DNA of 64,000 nucleotides, taken from NCBI RefSeq assembly GCF_001483135.1, contig NZ_LNAL01000008.1, positions 620,001 through 684,000 of the forward strand, in the 5' to 3' direction. Of this stretch, positions 16,973-25,592 are shown in pieces; within the stretch, counting starts at the first letter, position 1; each line of letters starts with the position of its first letter. The DNA comes from Solirubrum puertoriconensis. Its GTDB lineage: Bacteria; Bacteroidota; Bacteroidia; Cytophagales; Hymenobacteraceae. The translations under genes and the position numbers were made by a program. Under the pieces are notes generated by a model. That model did no database searches. It was not told the origin of the DNA and saw nothing but the letters and a program-made list of their open reading frames with translations.

Positions 16973-18062
16973 GAATGCCTTTCTGGCTTAAGTAATTGGA
17001 AATAATCACCGGTTTGGGCAGCTCGTTCATTTCAGCAGCCATATAAGCCGCTAAGCCCGTCTGCTTCATTACTTCATCGGAGAGCGGAGCATCCAGCCAC
17101 AGCTCATGAAAGCGCGCTTCAACTTTCTGGTGGCTGAGTGCGTGCCGCAATGCGGCAGCCGGTTCGCTTACCCGATCGGTGGCCATTTGGGCACCTAGGG
17201 CTTCGAGTTCGGCAAGTAAGGCTTGCGGCGGCAAAGCGGCCTCAGGTGTTTCGGTCAGGTAGAAATCGTACAGGCTGTGCCAAATGTCCTTGCCCGTGCG
17301 CTTGCGCAGGTACACCCGCTCACCGTGGCGCAGCACTAGGTAATGGAAGTAGCGCGTGCGGCCTGCCTTGGCTTTGCTCTTCACGGGCAGCTGCTGCACC
17401 ATGCCGTGCTGAAACGCAAAGCACTGCTCACGCACGGGACAGAAAAGACAATCGGGATTAACTGGCGTACACTGTATGGCGCCAAACTCCATAATGGCTT
17501 GGTTATAGTCGCCAGGCTCTTCCACGGAAATCAGCTGATCGGCCAAGTGCTGAAACTCCTTGCGAGCCGATGGCTGGGCAATGTCGGTAGTGAGGCCAAA
17601 AACCCGCGCTAACACGCGGTACACGTTGCCGTCGAGCACGGCCACCCGCTCGCCGAAAGCAAACGAGGCAATTGCCGCTGCCGTGTAGGGGCCAATACCG
17701 CGCAGTTTCACTAACTCGGCGTAGCGCGAAGGAAACTGCCCGCCATACTCATTTACGACCTGCTGAGCTGTGGTGCGCATATTACGAGCACGGGAGTAAT
17801 ATCCAAGCCCTTGCCACAGCCGCAGCACTTCCTGCTCGGGAGCGGCGGCCAAGTCGTGCACGGTGGGGTATGCAGCCAAGAAACGCTCGTAATACGGAAG
17901 CCCTTGCTGCACACGGGTTTGCTGCAAGATTATCTCCGACAGCCATATAGCATACGGATCTTGGGTGTGGCGCCAGGGTAAGTCGCGGCGGTGGCGCGGG
18001 TACCAGTCCAATAATGCCTGCGCAAAAAACGGATGAGCTTGATGCGGCGAAATGTTGATCAA
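16962..18062 (-). CDS. mutY: A/G-specific adenine DNA glycosylase
   Basis: The 366-residue MutY removes adenine mispaired with 8-oxoguanine. It has the catalytic glutamate in SEIILQQTRV near residue 43, the helix-hairpin-helix LRGIGPYTAAAIASFAFG, the catalytic aspartate in VAVLDGNVYRV near 143, and an iron-sulfur cluster motif with four cysteines (CTPVNPDCLFCPVREQCF). The C-terminal NUDIX-like domain (from about 240) recognises 8-oxoG. It is divergent from the HU gene, with a shared regulatory region between 18063 and 18241. Confidence 0.95.
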   Translation of the reverse strand: MINISPHQAHPFFAQALLDWYPRHRRDLPWRHTQDPYAIWLSEIILQQTRVQQGLPYYERFLAAYPTVHDLAAAPEQEVLRLWQGLGYYSRARNMRTTAQQVVNEYGGQFPSRYAELVKLRGIGPYTAAAIASFAFGERVAVLDGNVYRVLARVFGLTTDIAQPSARKEFQHLADQLISVEEPGDYNQAIMEFGAIQCTPVNPDCLFCPVREQCFAFQHGMVQQLPVKSKAKAGRTRYFHYLVLRHGERVYLRKRTGKDIWHSLYDFYLTETPEAALPPQALLAELEALGAQMATDRVSEPAAALRHALSHQKVEARFHELWLDAPLSDEVMKQTGLAAYMAAEMNELPKPVIISNYLSQKGILIS

Positions 18063-18080
18063 CGTGCTGATTATTAATAT

Positions 18081-18118
18081 ATTGCCAATAATTACCAGTA
18101 TTCACGGTATTTGGCAAT
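18081..18118. repeat. Inverted repeat in the mutY-HU divergent region
   Basis: ATTGCCAA at 18081-18088 and TTGGCAAT at 18111-18118 are perfect inverted 8-mers 22 bases apart. The right arm ends 4 bases before the -33 element of the HU promoter and the left arm is 18 bases before the mutY start. Its position suits a regulator site for either gene. Confidence 0.5.
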
Positions 18119-18122
18119 TGCA

Positions 18123-18153
18123 TTTGTAAAACCAAAAAACGGGACTACCTTTG
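18123..18153 (+). promoter_or_regulatory. Bacteroidota-type promoter for the HU gene
   Basis: TTTG at 18123-18126, a 19-base spacer and TACCTTTG at 18146-18153 fit the Bacteroidota primary-sigma consensus (TTTG, 19-21 bases, TAnnTTTG). The GTG start of HU lies 88 bases downstream, leaving a leader of about 80 bases. Confidence 0.7.
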
Positions 18154-18241
18154 TGGCCCGAAATGCCTACCGGGCAAGGGCTTACGGGTTTTTAACAGCT
18201 TTTTGCCTATTCTTTTTTTCACTTTTCAGGTTCCTAATACA

Positions 18242-18550
18242 GTGACCAAAGCAGAAGTAATTGCCGAGATTGCCGAGAAGACCGGCATTGAGAAAACCGA
18301 CGTGTCTGCAACCGTTGAGGCTTTCTTCAAAGTGGTGAAGGATTCGATGGCCAACGGCAACAACATCTACGTGCGTGGCTTCGGTAGCTTCGTAAACAAG
18401 AAGCGGGCCCGGAAAGTAGCCCGTAACATTTCGAAAAATACTTCGATCATCATCGACGAGCACTTCATCCCAAGCTTCAAGCCGTCGAAGACCTTCATCA
18501 GCAAAATCAAAAACAGCAAGAAGGTAAAAGAGCAGCCGGTACAGGCCTAA
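18242..18550 (+). CDS. HU/IHF-family nucleoid DNA-binding protein
   Basis: The 102-residue product is a histone-like dimer that bends and compacts DNA. The family signature is GFGSFVNKKRARKVARNISK, with the proline-containing arm further on (IPSFKPSKTF). It starts at GTG 18242 (MTKAEVIAEIAEKTGIEKTD); the frame upstream has no family character. A strong promoter lies upstream. The order mutY-HU-(TPR)-rng is conserved in the phylum. Confidence 0.92.
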   Translation: MTKAEVIAEIAEKTGIEKTDVSATVEAFFKVVKDSMANGNNIYVRGFGSFVNKKRARKVARNISKNTSIIIDEHFIPSFKPSKTFISKIKNSKKVKEQPVQA

Positions 18551-18646
18551 GGCTTAAAACCGCTCGGTTCTTCGTAAACTTGCCGGCGCCGCCGAGCTGG
18601 TCTGCCCCGAAAGCAGCAGCCCGGCGGCCGCCTTTTTCTTCTGCTT

Positions 18647-19555
18647 ATGGCTAACGGCCGCTCTTCTTTTTCGCCCCAACTGCTCATTCTCATCCTGGCT
18701 GCCGCAGTGGTAGTAGGGTTGTTTTTGCTGCCCAAAGGTGTGGTGAAGCCCAAGGAGGGCAAAGGCGAAGCTGCCCGCGATGCGGCGGCCACCAGCGCCC
18801 CCAATGGCGGTGGCCCCAATACCAACGGATCCAAAACCGAGGCTTCCTCGGGGCCCGTGCCAGCCAGCCAAGGTGTTACGGCTCAACAGCCGCATACCAT
18901 GGCTTCGGCCGAGCAGCGTAAGGGCCTGAACACGCTTGTTGCTCGTTATCGTACGGCACAAGGCGCTGCTAAGCTTACAGTAGCAACCGATCTGGCCAAG
19001 CAGTACCAATCGGTACAGCGCTTCGACAGTGCCGGTTACTACTACGAGCAGGTTGCCCAAGCTAAGCCCGGCGAGCAAGCCTGGAAGCGCGCTGCCGATC
19101 AGTACTTCGAAGCGTACAGCTTTGCTGCTACCGAAGAGCGCGCCAAAATGCTAGGTGGAAAAGCCCGCGAGCTCTACGAGAAGGTCCTGAAGCAGAACCC
19201 TCAGAACTTAGACGCCAAGACAAACCTAGGGATGGCACTGATGGCTAGCGAAAACCCCGTGCAGGGCATCATGATGCTGCGCGAGGTGCTAGCGGCCGAC
19301 CCGAAGAACGAAAAGGCACTTTACAACCTGGGTATTCTGTCGCTGCAAAGCAACCAGCCCGAAAAGGCGGTAGAGCGATTCCAAGAGCTGGTGAAGGTAA
19401 ACCCCAAGAATGTGAACGGTTTGTTCTACTTGGGCGTATCCTTGGCACAATCCGGTAAAAAGGAGGCGGCCCGGCAAGCATTTCTGAAGGCAAAAAGTAT
19501 CAGCAATGATCCTGGTTTGCTGACTTCAGTGAACGAAGAACTACAGAAATTGTAG
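18647..19555 (+). CDS. Membrane-anchored tetratricopeptide-repeat protein
   Basis: The 302-residue product has a single membrane helix near the N-terminus (LLILILAAAVVVGLFLL, about 12-28), a low-complexity Gly/Asn/Ala linker, and TPR units in the last 150 residues, for example NPQNLDAKTNLGMALMASEN and DPKNEKALYNLGILSLQSNQ, ending with VNGLFYLGVSLAQSGK. The repeats probably face the periplasm and bind a partner protein; the partner is not known. It sits between HU and the small ribosomal protein gene. Confidence 0.88.
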   Translation: MANGRSSFSPQLLILILAAAVVVGLFLLPKGVVKPKEGKGEAARDAAATSAPNGGGPNTNGSKTEASSGPVPASQGVTAQQPHTMASAEQRKGLNTLVARYRTAQGAAKLTVATDLAKQYQSVQRFDSAGYYYEQVAQAKPGEQAWKRAADQYFEAYSFAATEERAKMLGGKARELYEKVLKQNPQNLDAKTNLGMALMASENPVQGIMMLREVLAADPKNEKALYNLGILSLQSNQPEKAVERFQELVKVNPKNVNGLFYLGVSLAQSGKKEAARQAFLKAKSISNDPGLLTSVNEELQKL

Positions 19556-19603
19556 TGCAAACTACTTTCGAAATCAACCACTTAACCTTAAACCATAAAT
19601 CTC

Positions 19604-19693
19604 ATGCCCTGCGGTAAAAAGAGAAAGCGTCACAAGATTGCCACCCACAAGCGGAAGAAGCGCCTGCGCAAGAACCGTCATAAGAAGAAGTAA
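19604..19693 (+). CDS. 29-residue AURKAIP1/COX24-domain small ribosomal protein
   Basis: A 90-base gene encodes MPCGKKRKRHK followed by an almost purely Lys/Arg/His tail ending KNRHKKK. It matches the tiny AURKAIP1/COX24-domain proteins of Bacteroidota, relatives of mitochondrial mS38 and, as I recall, mycobacterial bS22, which sit in the small ribosomal subunit. Sixteen or more of 29 residues are basic, fitting an rRNA-embedded peptide. It lies between the TPR gene and rng, a position typical of the phylum. Its size means automatic callers often miss it. Confidence 0.85.
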   Translation: MPCGKKRKRHKIATHKRKKRLRKNRHKKK

Positions 19694-19910
19694 GCCCGCG
19701 GGGGTTTGCTGGGCGCCTGCGCGGCCGTAAGGCCACGCCGCGCCCTATGTTTCACCCCGCCGACTCCCGGGCGTGGCTTTGTGGTTACGTTCTCCCCGTG
19801 GAACTAGATAAGGGGGAAGCTGGTGCTCGTGCGCTGGCTTCCCTTCTTGGCTTATGCACGGTGCAACGCTACTGCAAGCACTCCGGACAGCCGGCTAACC
19901 CCGAACTCCA

Positions 19911-21518
19911 TTGAGTAACGAGTTAATCATTAATTCGACTCAGGAAGGCGAGCGGATTGCCCTGCTTCAGGACAAGCGGCTGATCGAGTATCACTTCGAC
20001 CGCAACGACACCAACTACGCGGTAGGCGACATCTTTCTGGGCACCGTCAAGAAAGTAATGCCCGGCCTGAACGCCGCGTTTATTGATATCGGGTATCAGA
20101 AGGACGCCTTTCTGCATTACGGCGACCTAGGCGAGCAATTCCAAACCCTGGCCAAGTGGACGCGCTTGGTGCACTCCGGCAAAGCGCCGGTGGCGCACCT
20201 CAAGGGCTTCCCACGCGATGCTGCCCTCGAGAAAGTCGGCAAGATGGCCGACATCGTCAAGAAGGGCCAGCAGCTGCTGGTTCAGATTGTGAAGGAGCCG
20301 ATTTCGACGAAGGGTCCGCGCCTTTCCTCCGACTTATCCATGGCCGGGCGCTACCTCGTGCTCATGCCCTTCTCCGACACCATCTCGGTTTCGAAGAAGA
20401 TTGTGAGCCGGGCCGAGCGCGAACGGCTTAAACGCCTTATTGCTTCCATTAAGCCCGATGGCTTCGGCGTGATTATACGCACCGTTGCCGAAGGCCGCGA
20501 CGTGGCCGAGCTCGACCGCGACATGACCAACATGGTGGCCATGTGGGAGCAGCTCTACCAAAATTTGCGCAACGCCAAACCCAACGACAAGGTGCTCGGC
20601 GAGCTGGGCCGTACGTCGTCGATGCTGCGCGACATGCTCAGCGACTCGTTCGACGCTATTCACGTCGATTCGCAGGAACTGTTCGACGAGTTGCGCAACT
20701 ACCTGCAGCAAATTGCCCCCGACAAGGTAGATCTGCTGAAGCTGTACTCGGGCAAGACGAAGATTTTTGAGCAATTCGACATCGAAAAGCAGCTCAAAAC
20801 CCTCTTCGGCAAAACCGTTACGGTACCGGGCGGGGGCTATCTCGTTATCGAGCATACCGAGGCACTGCACGTTATCGACGTGAACTCGGGCAACAAGAGC
20901 AACCAGCAAAGCGACCAGGAGGCTACTGCCCTGATGGTAAACCTAGCTGCTGCCAAGGAAGTAGCCCGCCAGCTGCGTTTGCGCGACATGGGAGGCATTG
21001 TAGTGGTCGACTTCATCGATATGCGCTCCGGCGAGAGCCGCAAAAAGGTGGAGGACACTGTGCAGCAAATCATGGCGCGCGACCGGGCCAAATTCACCAT
21101 TCTGCCCATCACCAAGTTTGGGCTGATGCAGATTACGCGGCAACGCGTGCGGCCCGAGCAAAACATTATTACCACCGAAGTGTGCCCCACCTGCGGCGGT
21201 ACGGGTAAGATTACCGCCTCTATTCTGGTTACCGACGAAATCGACCTCAGCATCGATGAGCTGCTGGTGAACCAGAACCACGCCGGACTTACCTTGTACG
21301 TGCACCCCTTCTTGCACGCTTACTACACCAAAGGGTTGGTAAGCAAGCAAATGAAGTGGTATCTGAAATACTACAAGTGGGTGAAGGTGGTAAAAGACAC
21401 CAGTCTTGGCCTCACCGACTACCGTATTCAGGACGAGCGCGGCGAGGACATTGAGCTGCACAGCCGCGCAGCCGAGCTGAACAGCCTGCAAGACCGCGAT
21501 GACGAAACCGATGACTAA
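19911..21518 (+). CDS. rng: Ribonuclease E/G family protein
   Basis: The 535-residue product is an RNase G-type endoribonuclease that processes rRNA and decays mRNA. The N-terminal S1-like domain (NYAVGDIFLGTVKKVMPGLN AAFIDIGY) is followed by the catalytic region with HVIDVNSGN and GGIVVVDFIDM, the DNase I-like metal site (Asp in VDFIDM and in IDVNSGN), and the Zn-link CPTCGGTG. The start is TTG at 19911 (MSNELIINSTQEGERIALL), the family N-terminus; no ATG or GTG fits. It ends 25 bases before a very strong terminator. Confidence 0.93.
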   Translation: MSNELIINSTQEGERIALLQDKRLIEYHFDRNDTNYAVGDIFLGTVKKVMPGLNAAFIDIGYQKDAFLHYGDLGEQFQTLAKWTRLVHSGKAPVAHLKGFPRDAALEKVGKMADIVKKGQQLLVQIVKEPISTKGPRLSSDLSMAGRYLVLMPFSDTISVSKKIVSRAERERLKRLIASIKPDGFGVIIRTVAEGRDVAELDRDMTNMVAMWEQLYQNLRNAKPNDKVLGELGRTSSMLRDMLSDSFDAIHVDSQELFDELRNYLQQIAPDKVDLLKLYSGKTKIFEQFDIEKQLKTLFGKTVTVPGGGYLVIEHTEALHVIDVNSGNKSNQQSDQEATALMVNLAAAKEVARQLRLRDMGGIVVVDFIDMRSGESRKKVEDTVQQIMARDRAKFTILPITKFGLMQITRQRVRPEQNIITTEVCPTCGGTGKITASILVTDEIDLSIDELLVNQNHAGLTLYVHPFLHAYYTKGLVSKQMKWYLKYYKWVKVVKDTSLGLTDYRIQDERGEDIELHSRAAELNSLQDRDDETDD

Positions 21519-21543
21519 GGCCTAGGTCCTTGTTCCTAAGCCT

Positions 21544-21596
21544 AAAACACCAACGCCCGCCGTTCTTGAGTGCAGAACGGCGGGCGTTGGTGTTTT
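21544..21596. terminator. Very long bidirectional terminator
   Basis: A 23-bp perfect stem (21544-21566 with 21574-21596) with a 7-base loop lies between rng and the convergent outer-membrane barrel gene. It has A and T runs on the two sides. Confidence 0.9.
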
Positions 21597-21611
21597 CCGT
21601 GGCAGCTATAC

Positions 21612-22301
21612 CTAGAACTTCAAACCTAGGTCGAGAGCAACTTCGTTGTTCTTGAAGCTAACGTCCTTGAGTTTGCGGGTGTTATCGAAATACCGCTCGA
21701 TGTTGAACAAGCCCCGGTGGTACGACACCCCGGCGAAGACCTTGGTGCTCTGGCCCACCTGGTACTCCACACCTAGGCCGCCAAGCAGCGCAGCATCGGG
21801 CACAATAAAGTGGCTCGATGCTTTGGTCTCGTTACCAGTAGAGGGGTCGGTGTAGAACTTGTTGCCGTTGATGCGAGACGCTACGCGGGCATTGGCCGTG
21901 CCGCCTACCTGGAAGTAGAGCTTGGTATCGGTGGCAATTTCGTTGGTGAACAGCTTCAGCGTAAGCGGAATTTCGAGGTACTGCAGACCGATCTTTTGCT
22001 TTTGCGTAGAGAGGCCGTTGTCGGAGGGCGAGTTTTCGGTTAGGTAGCGTACGTTGCCACCCTTAAACGTGAGATTCAGTCCGGTACTGAAGGCGTAGTT
22101 TTCGCCGAAAAAGTAATCGACAATTATTCCGCCGCCGATACCTGCCCGGCTACCGTCGCTCTGAAAATTGCGCTCCGCTGGCGAGCTAACGCGCAGGCTG
22201 GTGATGGAGGGAGATACTTTCAGACCAATTTCTACTTGGGCTGAGGCTTTAGTAGCTACGCCGCCCAAAAGCAGGGCCAGCGCCAACATCGTTTTTTTCA
22301 T
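21612..22301 (-). CDS. PorT-family outer-membrane beta-barrel protein
   Basis: The 229-residue product starts at 22301 (MKKTMLALALLLGGVATKASA, signal peptide) and then shows alternating beta strands ending in LDLGLKF with a terminal phenylalanine, as expected for an outer-membrane barrel. Segments such as GLQYLEIPLTLKLF and VGGTANARV match the Bacteroidota outer-membrane barrel/PorT-like domain. It is a distant relative of the five tandem barrels at 58.6-62.6 kb. The function is unknown. Confidence 0.85.
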   Translation of the reverse strand: MKKTMLALALLLGGVATKASAQVEIGLKVSPSITSLRVSSPAERNFQSDGSRAGIGGGIIVDYFFGENYAFSTGLNLTFKGGNVRYLTENSPSDNGLSTQKQKIGLQYLEIPLTLKLFTNEIATDTKLYFQVGGTANARVASRINGNKFYTDPSTGNETKASSHFIVPDAALLGGLGVEYQVGQSTKVFAGVSYHRGLFNIERYFDNTRKLKDVSFKNNEVALDLGLKF

Positions 22302-22412
22302 AGAAGATGACACGCTTAGCAGCCATAGCGCGTTGCTACAGCCAACCGGGCGCGTTGGCCCGGCGTTTTGTCTAATTTCGCCCTAAATATATCAGTCCCC
22401 CTGCTACCCATC

Positions 22413-23435
22413 ATGCCCTTTCCGCGTTTGCGCCTTTGGCTGAGCACCTCGGTGTTGGCTACCACGCTGCTGTTTTCGGTTGGTTGTAACCGGGATGAAA
22501 AGTGCGAGATGTCGCCGGAAGTGGCCCGCGTAGCCGCCCCAGTGCAACTCGATCGGCTCGAAAAACAGTTTTTTCAAGTTCGGACGCCTGCCGACGCCAA
22601 GCAGTTTTTGGACCGCAACCCGGTTTTTGCGCGTCACTTTTTGCAGCGGCGACAATACCCGTCAGATGCTATTCTGCAGCAAGCCTTGGTGCGCCTCGCC
22701 ACCAACCCTGGGTTGCAGAAGCTAGGGCAACAGGCCGACACTACTTTCCGGAACACCGAACAGTGGCAGGGCAATTTGCAGCGCATGTTTCAGCATGTGC
22801 GCTATTACTTTCCCGATTTCAAGGTGCCGCAGGCTAAGACATTCGTGAGTGGCCTCAGCCAAGACGTTTTTGCCAACGACAGCTTGTTGGTTATCAGCAC
22901 CGATTTCTTTGTAGGGCCGAAGGCGGTGTACCGGCCCAACGTGCCCAACTACATCCTGCGCCGCTACCGCTCCGAGTACGTAATGCCCACCGTAGCCCTG
23001 GCTATTTCGAGCAAGTACAATAAGAAGGAGCTTACCAACAACACCATGCTTGGCGAGATGATACAGGGCGGAAAGGCGCTCTACTTCGCCGAAAAAGTGC
23101 TGCCCTGCACCGACGATTCGTTGCTGATTGGCTTCCCGGGCAAAGACCTGCAGAACGTAAACTTCAACGAGGCTAAAATCTGGGGACACTTCTTGCAGAA
23201 GAATTTGCTCTATAACACTTCGCCTTTCCAGATTCAGAAGTACGTAGGCGAGCGGCCCAATATTCCGGAAATCGACAAAACATGCCCGGGCCGTGTGGGC
23301 TTGTGGGTGGGGTGGCAAATTGTGCGCAAGTACATGGCCGAGCACCCCAACGTTACGTTGCCGCAGCTAATGGCCATGAAAGATCCGCAGCGTATTCTTA
23401 CGGAGTCGCGCTACCGGCCCAAGCCCAAGAGTTAG
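22413..23435 (+). CDS. gldB: Gliding motility lipoprotein GldB
   Basis: The 340-residue product starts at ATG 22413 (MPFPRLRLWLSTSVLATTLL) with a lipobox leading to Cys in FSVGC near residue 25. The body carries GldB features: DRLEKQFFQVRTPADAKQFL, then IKQ-less middle with VISTDFFVGPKAVY, and the C-terminal GRVGLWVGWQIVRKYMAEHP. In Flavobacterium, GldB is essential for gliding and type IX secretion. It is not next to gldD, so the gld genes are scattered here as elsewhere in the phylum. It is divergent from the barrel gene and 33 bases from the glycosyltransferase start. Confidence 0.87.
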   Translation: MPFPRLRLWLSTSVLATTLLFSVGCNRDEKCEMSPEVARVAAPVQLDRLEKQFFQVRTPADAKQFLDRNPVFARHFLQRRQYPSDAILQQALVRLATNPGLQKLGQQADTTFRNTEQWQGNLQRMFQHVRYYFPDFKVPQAKTFVSGLSQDVFANDSLLVISTDFFVGPKAVYRPNVPNYILRRYRSEYVMPTVALAISSKYNKKELTNNTMLGEMIQGGKALYFAEKVLPCTDDSLLIGFPGKDLQNVNFNEAKIWGHFLQKNLLYNTSPFQIQKYVGERPNIPEIDKTCPGRVGLWVGWQIVRKYMAEHPNVTLPQLMAMKDPQRILTESRYRPKPKS

Positions 23436-23468
23436 CCTAAATATTCTGGAGCTCGGAGCGCCCGCACA

Positions 23469-24668
23469 GTGCACATCGCCGTTTTTAGCCAGTACCACAC
23501 CAACCCCGACTGCCCGGCTACCAGCCGGCATTACTCGTTGCTGGCGCACATTGCCCGGCAGCACCGCGTCACGCTCATCACCACCAACACCTGGGAGCCG
23601 CAGCGCTTGACGCACGAGTACCCGTGGCTGCCCGAGGGCGTAGAGATGCTGGCCGCCGACATACCCTACCACAACCGCATGGGCGTAGCGGCACGCGGGT
23701 GGGCTTTTGTGCAGTACATGGCTTATGCGTGGCGGCAAGGCCGGCGCATACCTAGGCCCGATGTAATCTGGGGTATTTCGACGCCGCTGTCGGCCGCTTG
23801 GGTAGCCGGCAAAGTAGCACAGCAGCGCCGGGTGCCGTGGGTGTTTGAGGTGCAAGACTTGTGGCCCACATTCCCGATTGAAATGGGCGCAGTGCGCAAC
23901 CGTTTGGCTCAGCGCCAGCTCTACGCCGCCGAGCGTCGCCTCTACGAGCACGCGCAGCACATCATCACCCTCTCGCCGGGCATGACGGACTACGTGCGCC
24001 GCCTAGGGCTAGGGGAGGAGAAGCTGAGCACTATTCTCAACGGGACCGACCTCGACCAAGTAGCGCGAGCTACGCCTGAGGCAGTAGCAAGCCTTCGCCA
24101 ACAACATGGCTTAGCTGGCCGGCCGGTGGTGCTGTATGCCGGCACGTTCGGCCGAGCCAACGACATACCCACGCTGGTACAAACCGCCGAAGCCCTACAT
24201 CGGCTGCAACCCGATGTAGTGTGGCTGTTTATGGGCCATGGCTATTACGAGCCACTAATTCGGGAGGCAGCGGCGCGCTGTCCTGCTATCCGGCTGGTGC
24301 CGCCGCAACCTAGGCACCAAGTTTTCACATGGCTGGCTGCCGCCGATGTGTCGGTGGTTTCCTTTGTGCATCTGCCGGTACTCGACACCAACTCGCCAGC
24401 CAAGTTTTACGACAGCCTCGCTGTAGGTACGCCTGTAGTCGTAACCAACCCGGGCTGGACCAAACAGTTCGTGGAAGAGCACCGCTGCGGCTGGTACGTG
24501 CCCGCCGAGCAACCTAGGGCTTTGGCCGAGCACTTACACCGTGCCCTAAGTGCCAAAGCTGAGCTACGTGCGGCGGGGCAACGGGGGCAGCAGGTAGCGC
24601 AGCAACTGTTCGACCGCCAGCAGCTAGCTGCCGAAGTGCAGCGCGTACTGGAGCGGGCAGCGGGTTAA
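23469..24668 (+). CDS. Glycosyltransferase, GT4/WbuB type
   Basis: The 399-residue GT-B enzyme should transfer a sugar from a nucleotide donor to a surface-polysaccharide acceptor. The N-terminal domain starts MHIAVFSQYHTNPDCPATSR at GTG 23469. The donor-binding half begins near GRPVVLYAGTFGRANDIPTL, contains the VVSFVHLPVLDTNSPAKFYD segment with the conserved acidic residue region, and GTPVVVTNPGW. WbuB-like L-fucosamine transferases share the FSQYF...N..R start and the LDTNSPAKF pattern. No other polysaccharide genes are adjacent. Its TAA overlaps the convergent nth stop in TTAA. Confidence 0.85.
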   Translation: MHIAVFSQYHTNPDCPATSRHYSLLAHIARQHRVTLITTNTWEPQRLTHEYPWLPEGVEMLAADIPYHNRMGVAARGWAFVQYMAYAWRQGRRIPRPDVIWGISTPLSAAWVAGKVAQQRRVPWVFEVQDLWPTFPIEMGAVRNRLAQRQLYAAERRLYEHAQHIITLSPGMTDYVRRLGLGEEKLSTILNGTDLDQVARATPEAVASLRQQHGLAGRPVVLYAGTFGRANDIPTLVQTAEALHRLQPDVVWLFMGHGYYEPLIREAAARCPAIRLVPPQPRHQVFTWLAAADVSVVSFVHLPVLDTNSPAKFYDSLAVGTPVVVTNPGWTKQFVEEHRCGWYVPAEQPRALAEHLHRALSAKAELRAAGQRGQQVAQQLFDRQQLAAEVQRVLERAAG

Positions 24669-25339
24669 ACCGGCGCTACAATCGGCTCCAAGGAAGGCTT
24701 CACCTTGTCATTGTAGTACTTGCAGAAATCGGTGAGCGGGCACTGCATGCACTTAGGGCTGCGCGCCACGCAGATGTAGCGGCCGTGCAGAATCAGCCAA
24801 TGGTGCGCCTTCGGGATGAGTTCCTCGGGCGTGTGCTTTACCAACGCCTTCTCTACTGCCAGCGGGGTAGTGGCCGTGCGGGGTACCAGACCTAGGCGGT
24901 GCGCCACCCGAAACACGTGGGTATCCACGGCCATGGCGGGCTGGTTATAAATAACCGACACGATTACGTTGGCCGTTTTGCGCCCTACGCCCGGCAGCAG
25001 CTGCAAATCTTCGAGCCGATCAGGTACTTCGCCGCTAAACTTTTCTACCAGCATCTTACCTAGGCCGGCTAGGTGCTTGGCTTTGTTGTTGGGGTACGAA
25101 ACGCTGCGGATAAACGGAAACACCTCCTCGGCCGAGGCAGCAGCCAAGTGCTGCGGCGTTGGGAACTGCTCGAACAGCGGGGGCGTAACCAAGTTCACAC
25201 GCTTGTCGGTGCATTGCGCGCTAAGCACCACGGCTACCAGCAACTCGTAGGGGTTGCGGTAGTGCAGCTCGGTTTCGGGCTCCGGAAAGTGATTGGTGAA
25301 ATAGGCCAGAAAGCGGCGAAACCGCTCGGCCCGGGGCAT
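24665..25339 (-). CDS. nth: Endonuclease III
   Basis: The 224-residue DNA glycosylase/AP lyase removes oxidised pyrimidines. The helix-hairpin-helix with the catalytic lysine is LPGVGRKTANVI; the catalytic aspartate lies in MAVDTHVFRV; the iron-sulfur cluster cysteines are in CVARSPKCMQCPLTDFC. The ATG at 25339 (MPRAERFRRFLAYFTNHFP) was chosen since the upstream extension runs through another gene. The stop shares the palindrome TTAA with the glycosyltransferase stop: the two genes overlap tail to tail by 4 bases. Confidence 0.95.
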   Translation of the reverse strand: MPRAERFRRFLAYFTNHFPEPETELHYRNPYELLVAVVLSAQCTDKRVNLVTPPLFEQFPTPQHLAAASAEEVFPFIRSVSYPNNKAKHLAGLGKMLVEKFSGEVPDRLEDLQLLPGVGRKTANVIVSVIYNQPAMAVDTHVFRVAHRLGLVPRTATTPLAVEKALVKHTPEELIPKAHHWLILHGRYICVARSPKCMQCPLTDFCKYYNDKVKPSLEPIVAPV

Positions 25340-25361
25340 AGTTGCTCTGGGCACAGGCGGT

Positions 25362-25592
25362 TTAGCTCGAGCGCATAAAAGTGCGCGAATACTGCAAAAT
25401 GTTCTCGACAGCGCGGTCCGACGGCCCGTGTTGCAGGGCATCGAGGTAGCGCTGGGCTTGGAGCAGGTCGGCGCAACGAGCGGCTAGGTCGGCGTCGTGC
25501 AGCAGAGCTTGCTCTATACTTTGGGTCTCCTTAGCCGGCAATTCGTTGTACACATACCGGAGCAGGGTCTCGTGGGTAAAGGTTTTGATCAT
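25362..25592 (-). CDS. Small protein overlapping an ECF sigma gene, possible regulator
   Basis: The 76-residue product (MIKTFTHETLLRYVYNEL start) is helical and soluble. The pattern, with a Tyr-Asn-Glu-Leu stretch near the N-terminus followed by a Glu/Gln-rich helix, recalls the N-terminal cap of short anti-sigma factors, but no zinc-binding His/Cys pair is seen. It begins inside the 3' end of the sigma gene (62-base overlap), so the two should be translated together. Being encoded with a sigma factor suggests a regulator of it; this is inference. Confidence 0.6.
   Translation of the reverse strand: MIKTFTHETLLRYVYNELPAKETQSIEQALLHDADLAARCADLLQAQRYLDALQHGPSDRAVENILQYSRTFMRSS

Noticed and set aside
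24663-24668. Overlapping stops of the glycosyltransferase and nth genes as a regulatory device
   Set aside because: A shared TTAA at a convergent junction is a common compact arrangement; nothing further supports a function.
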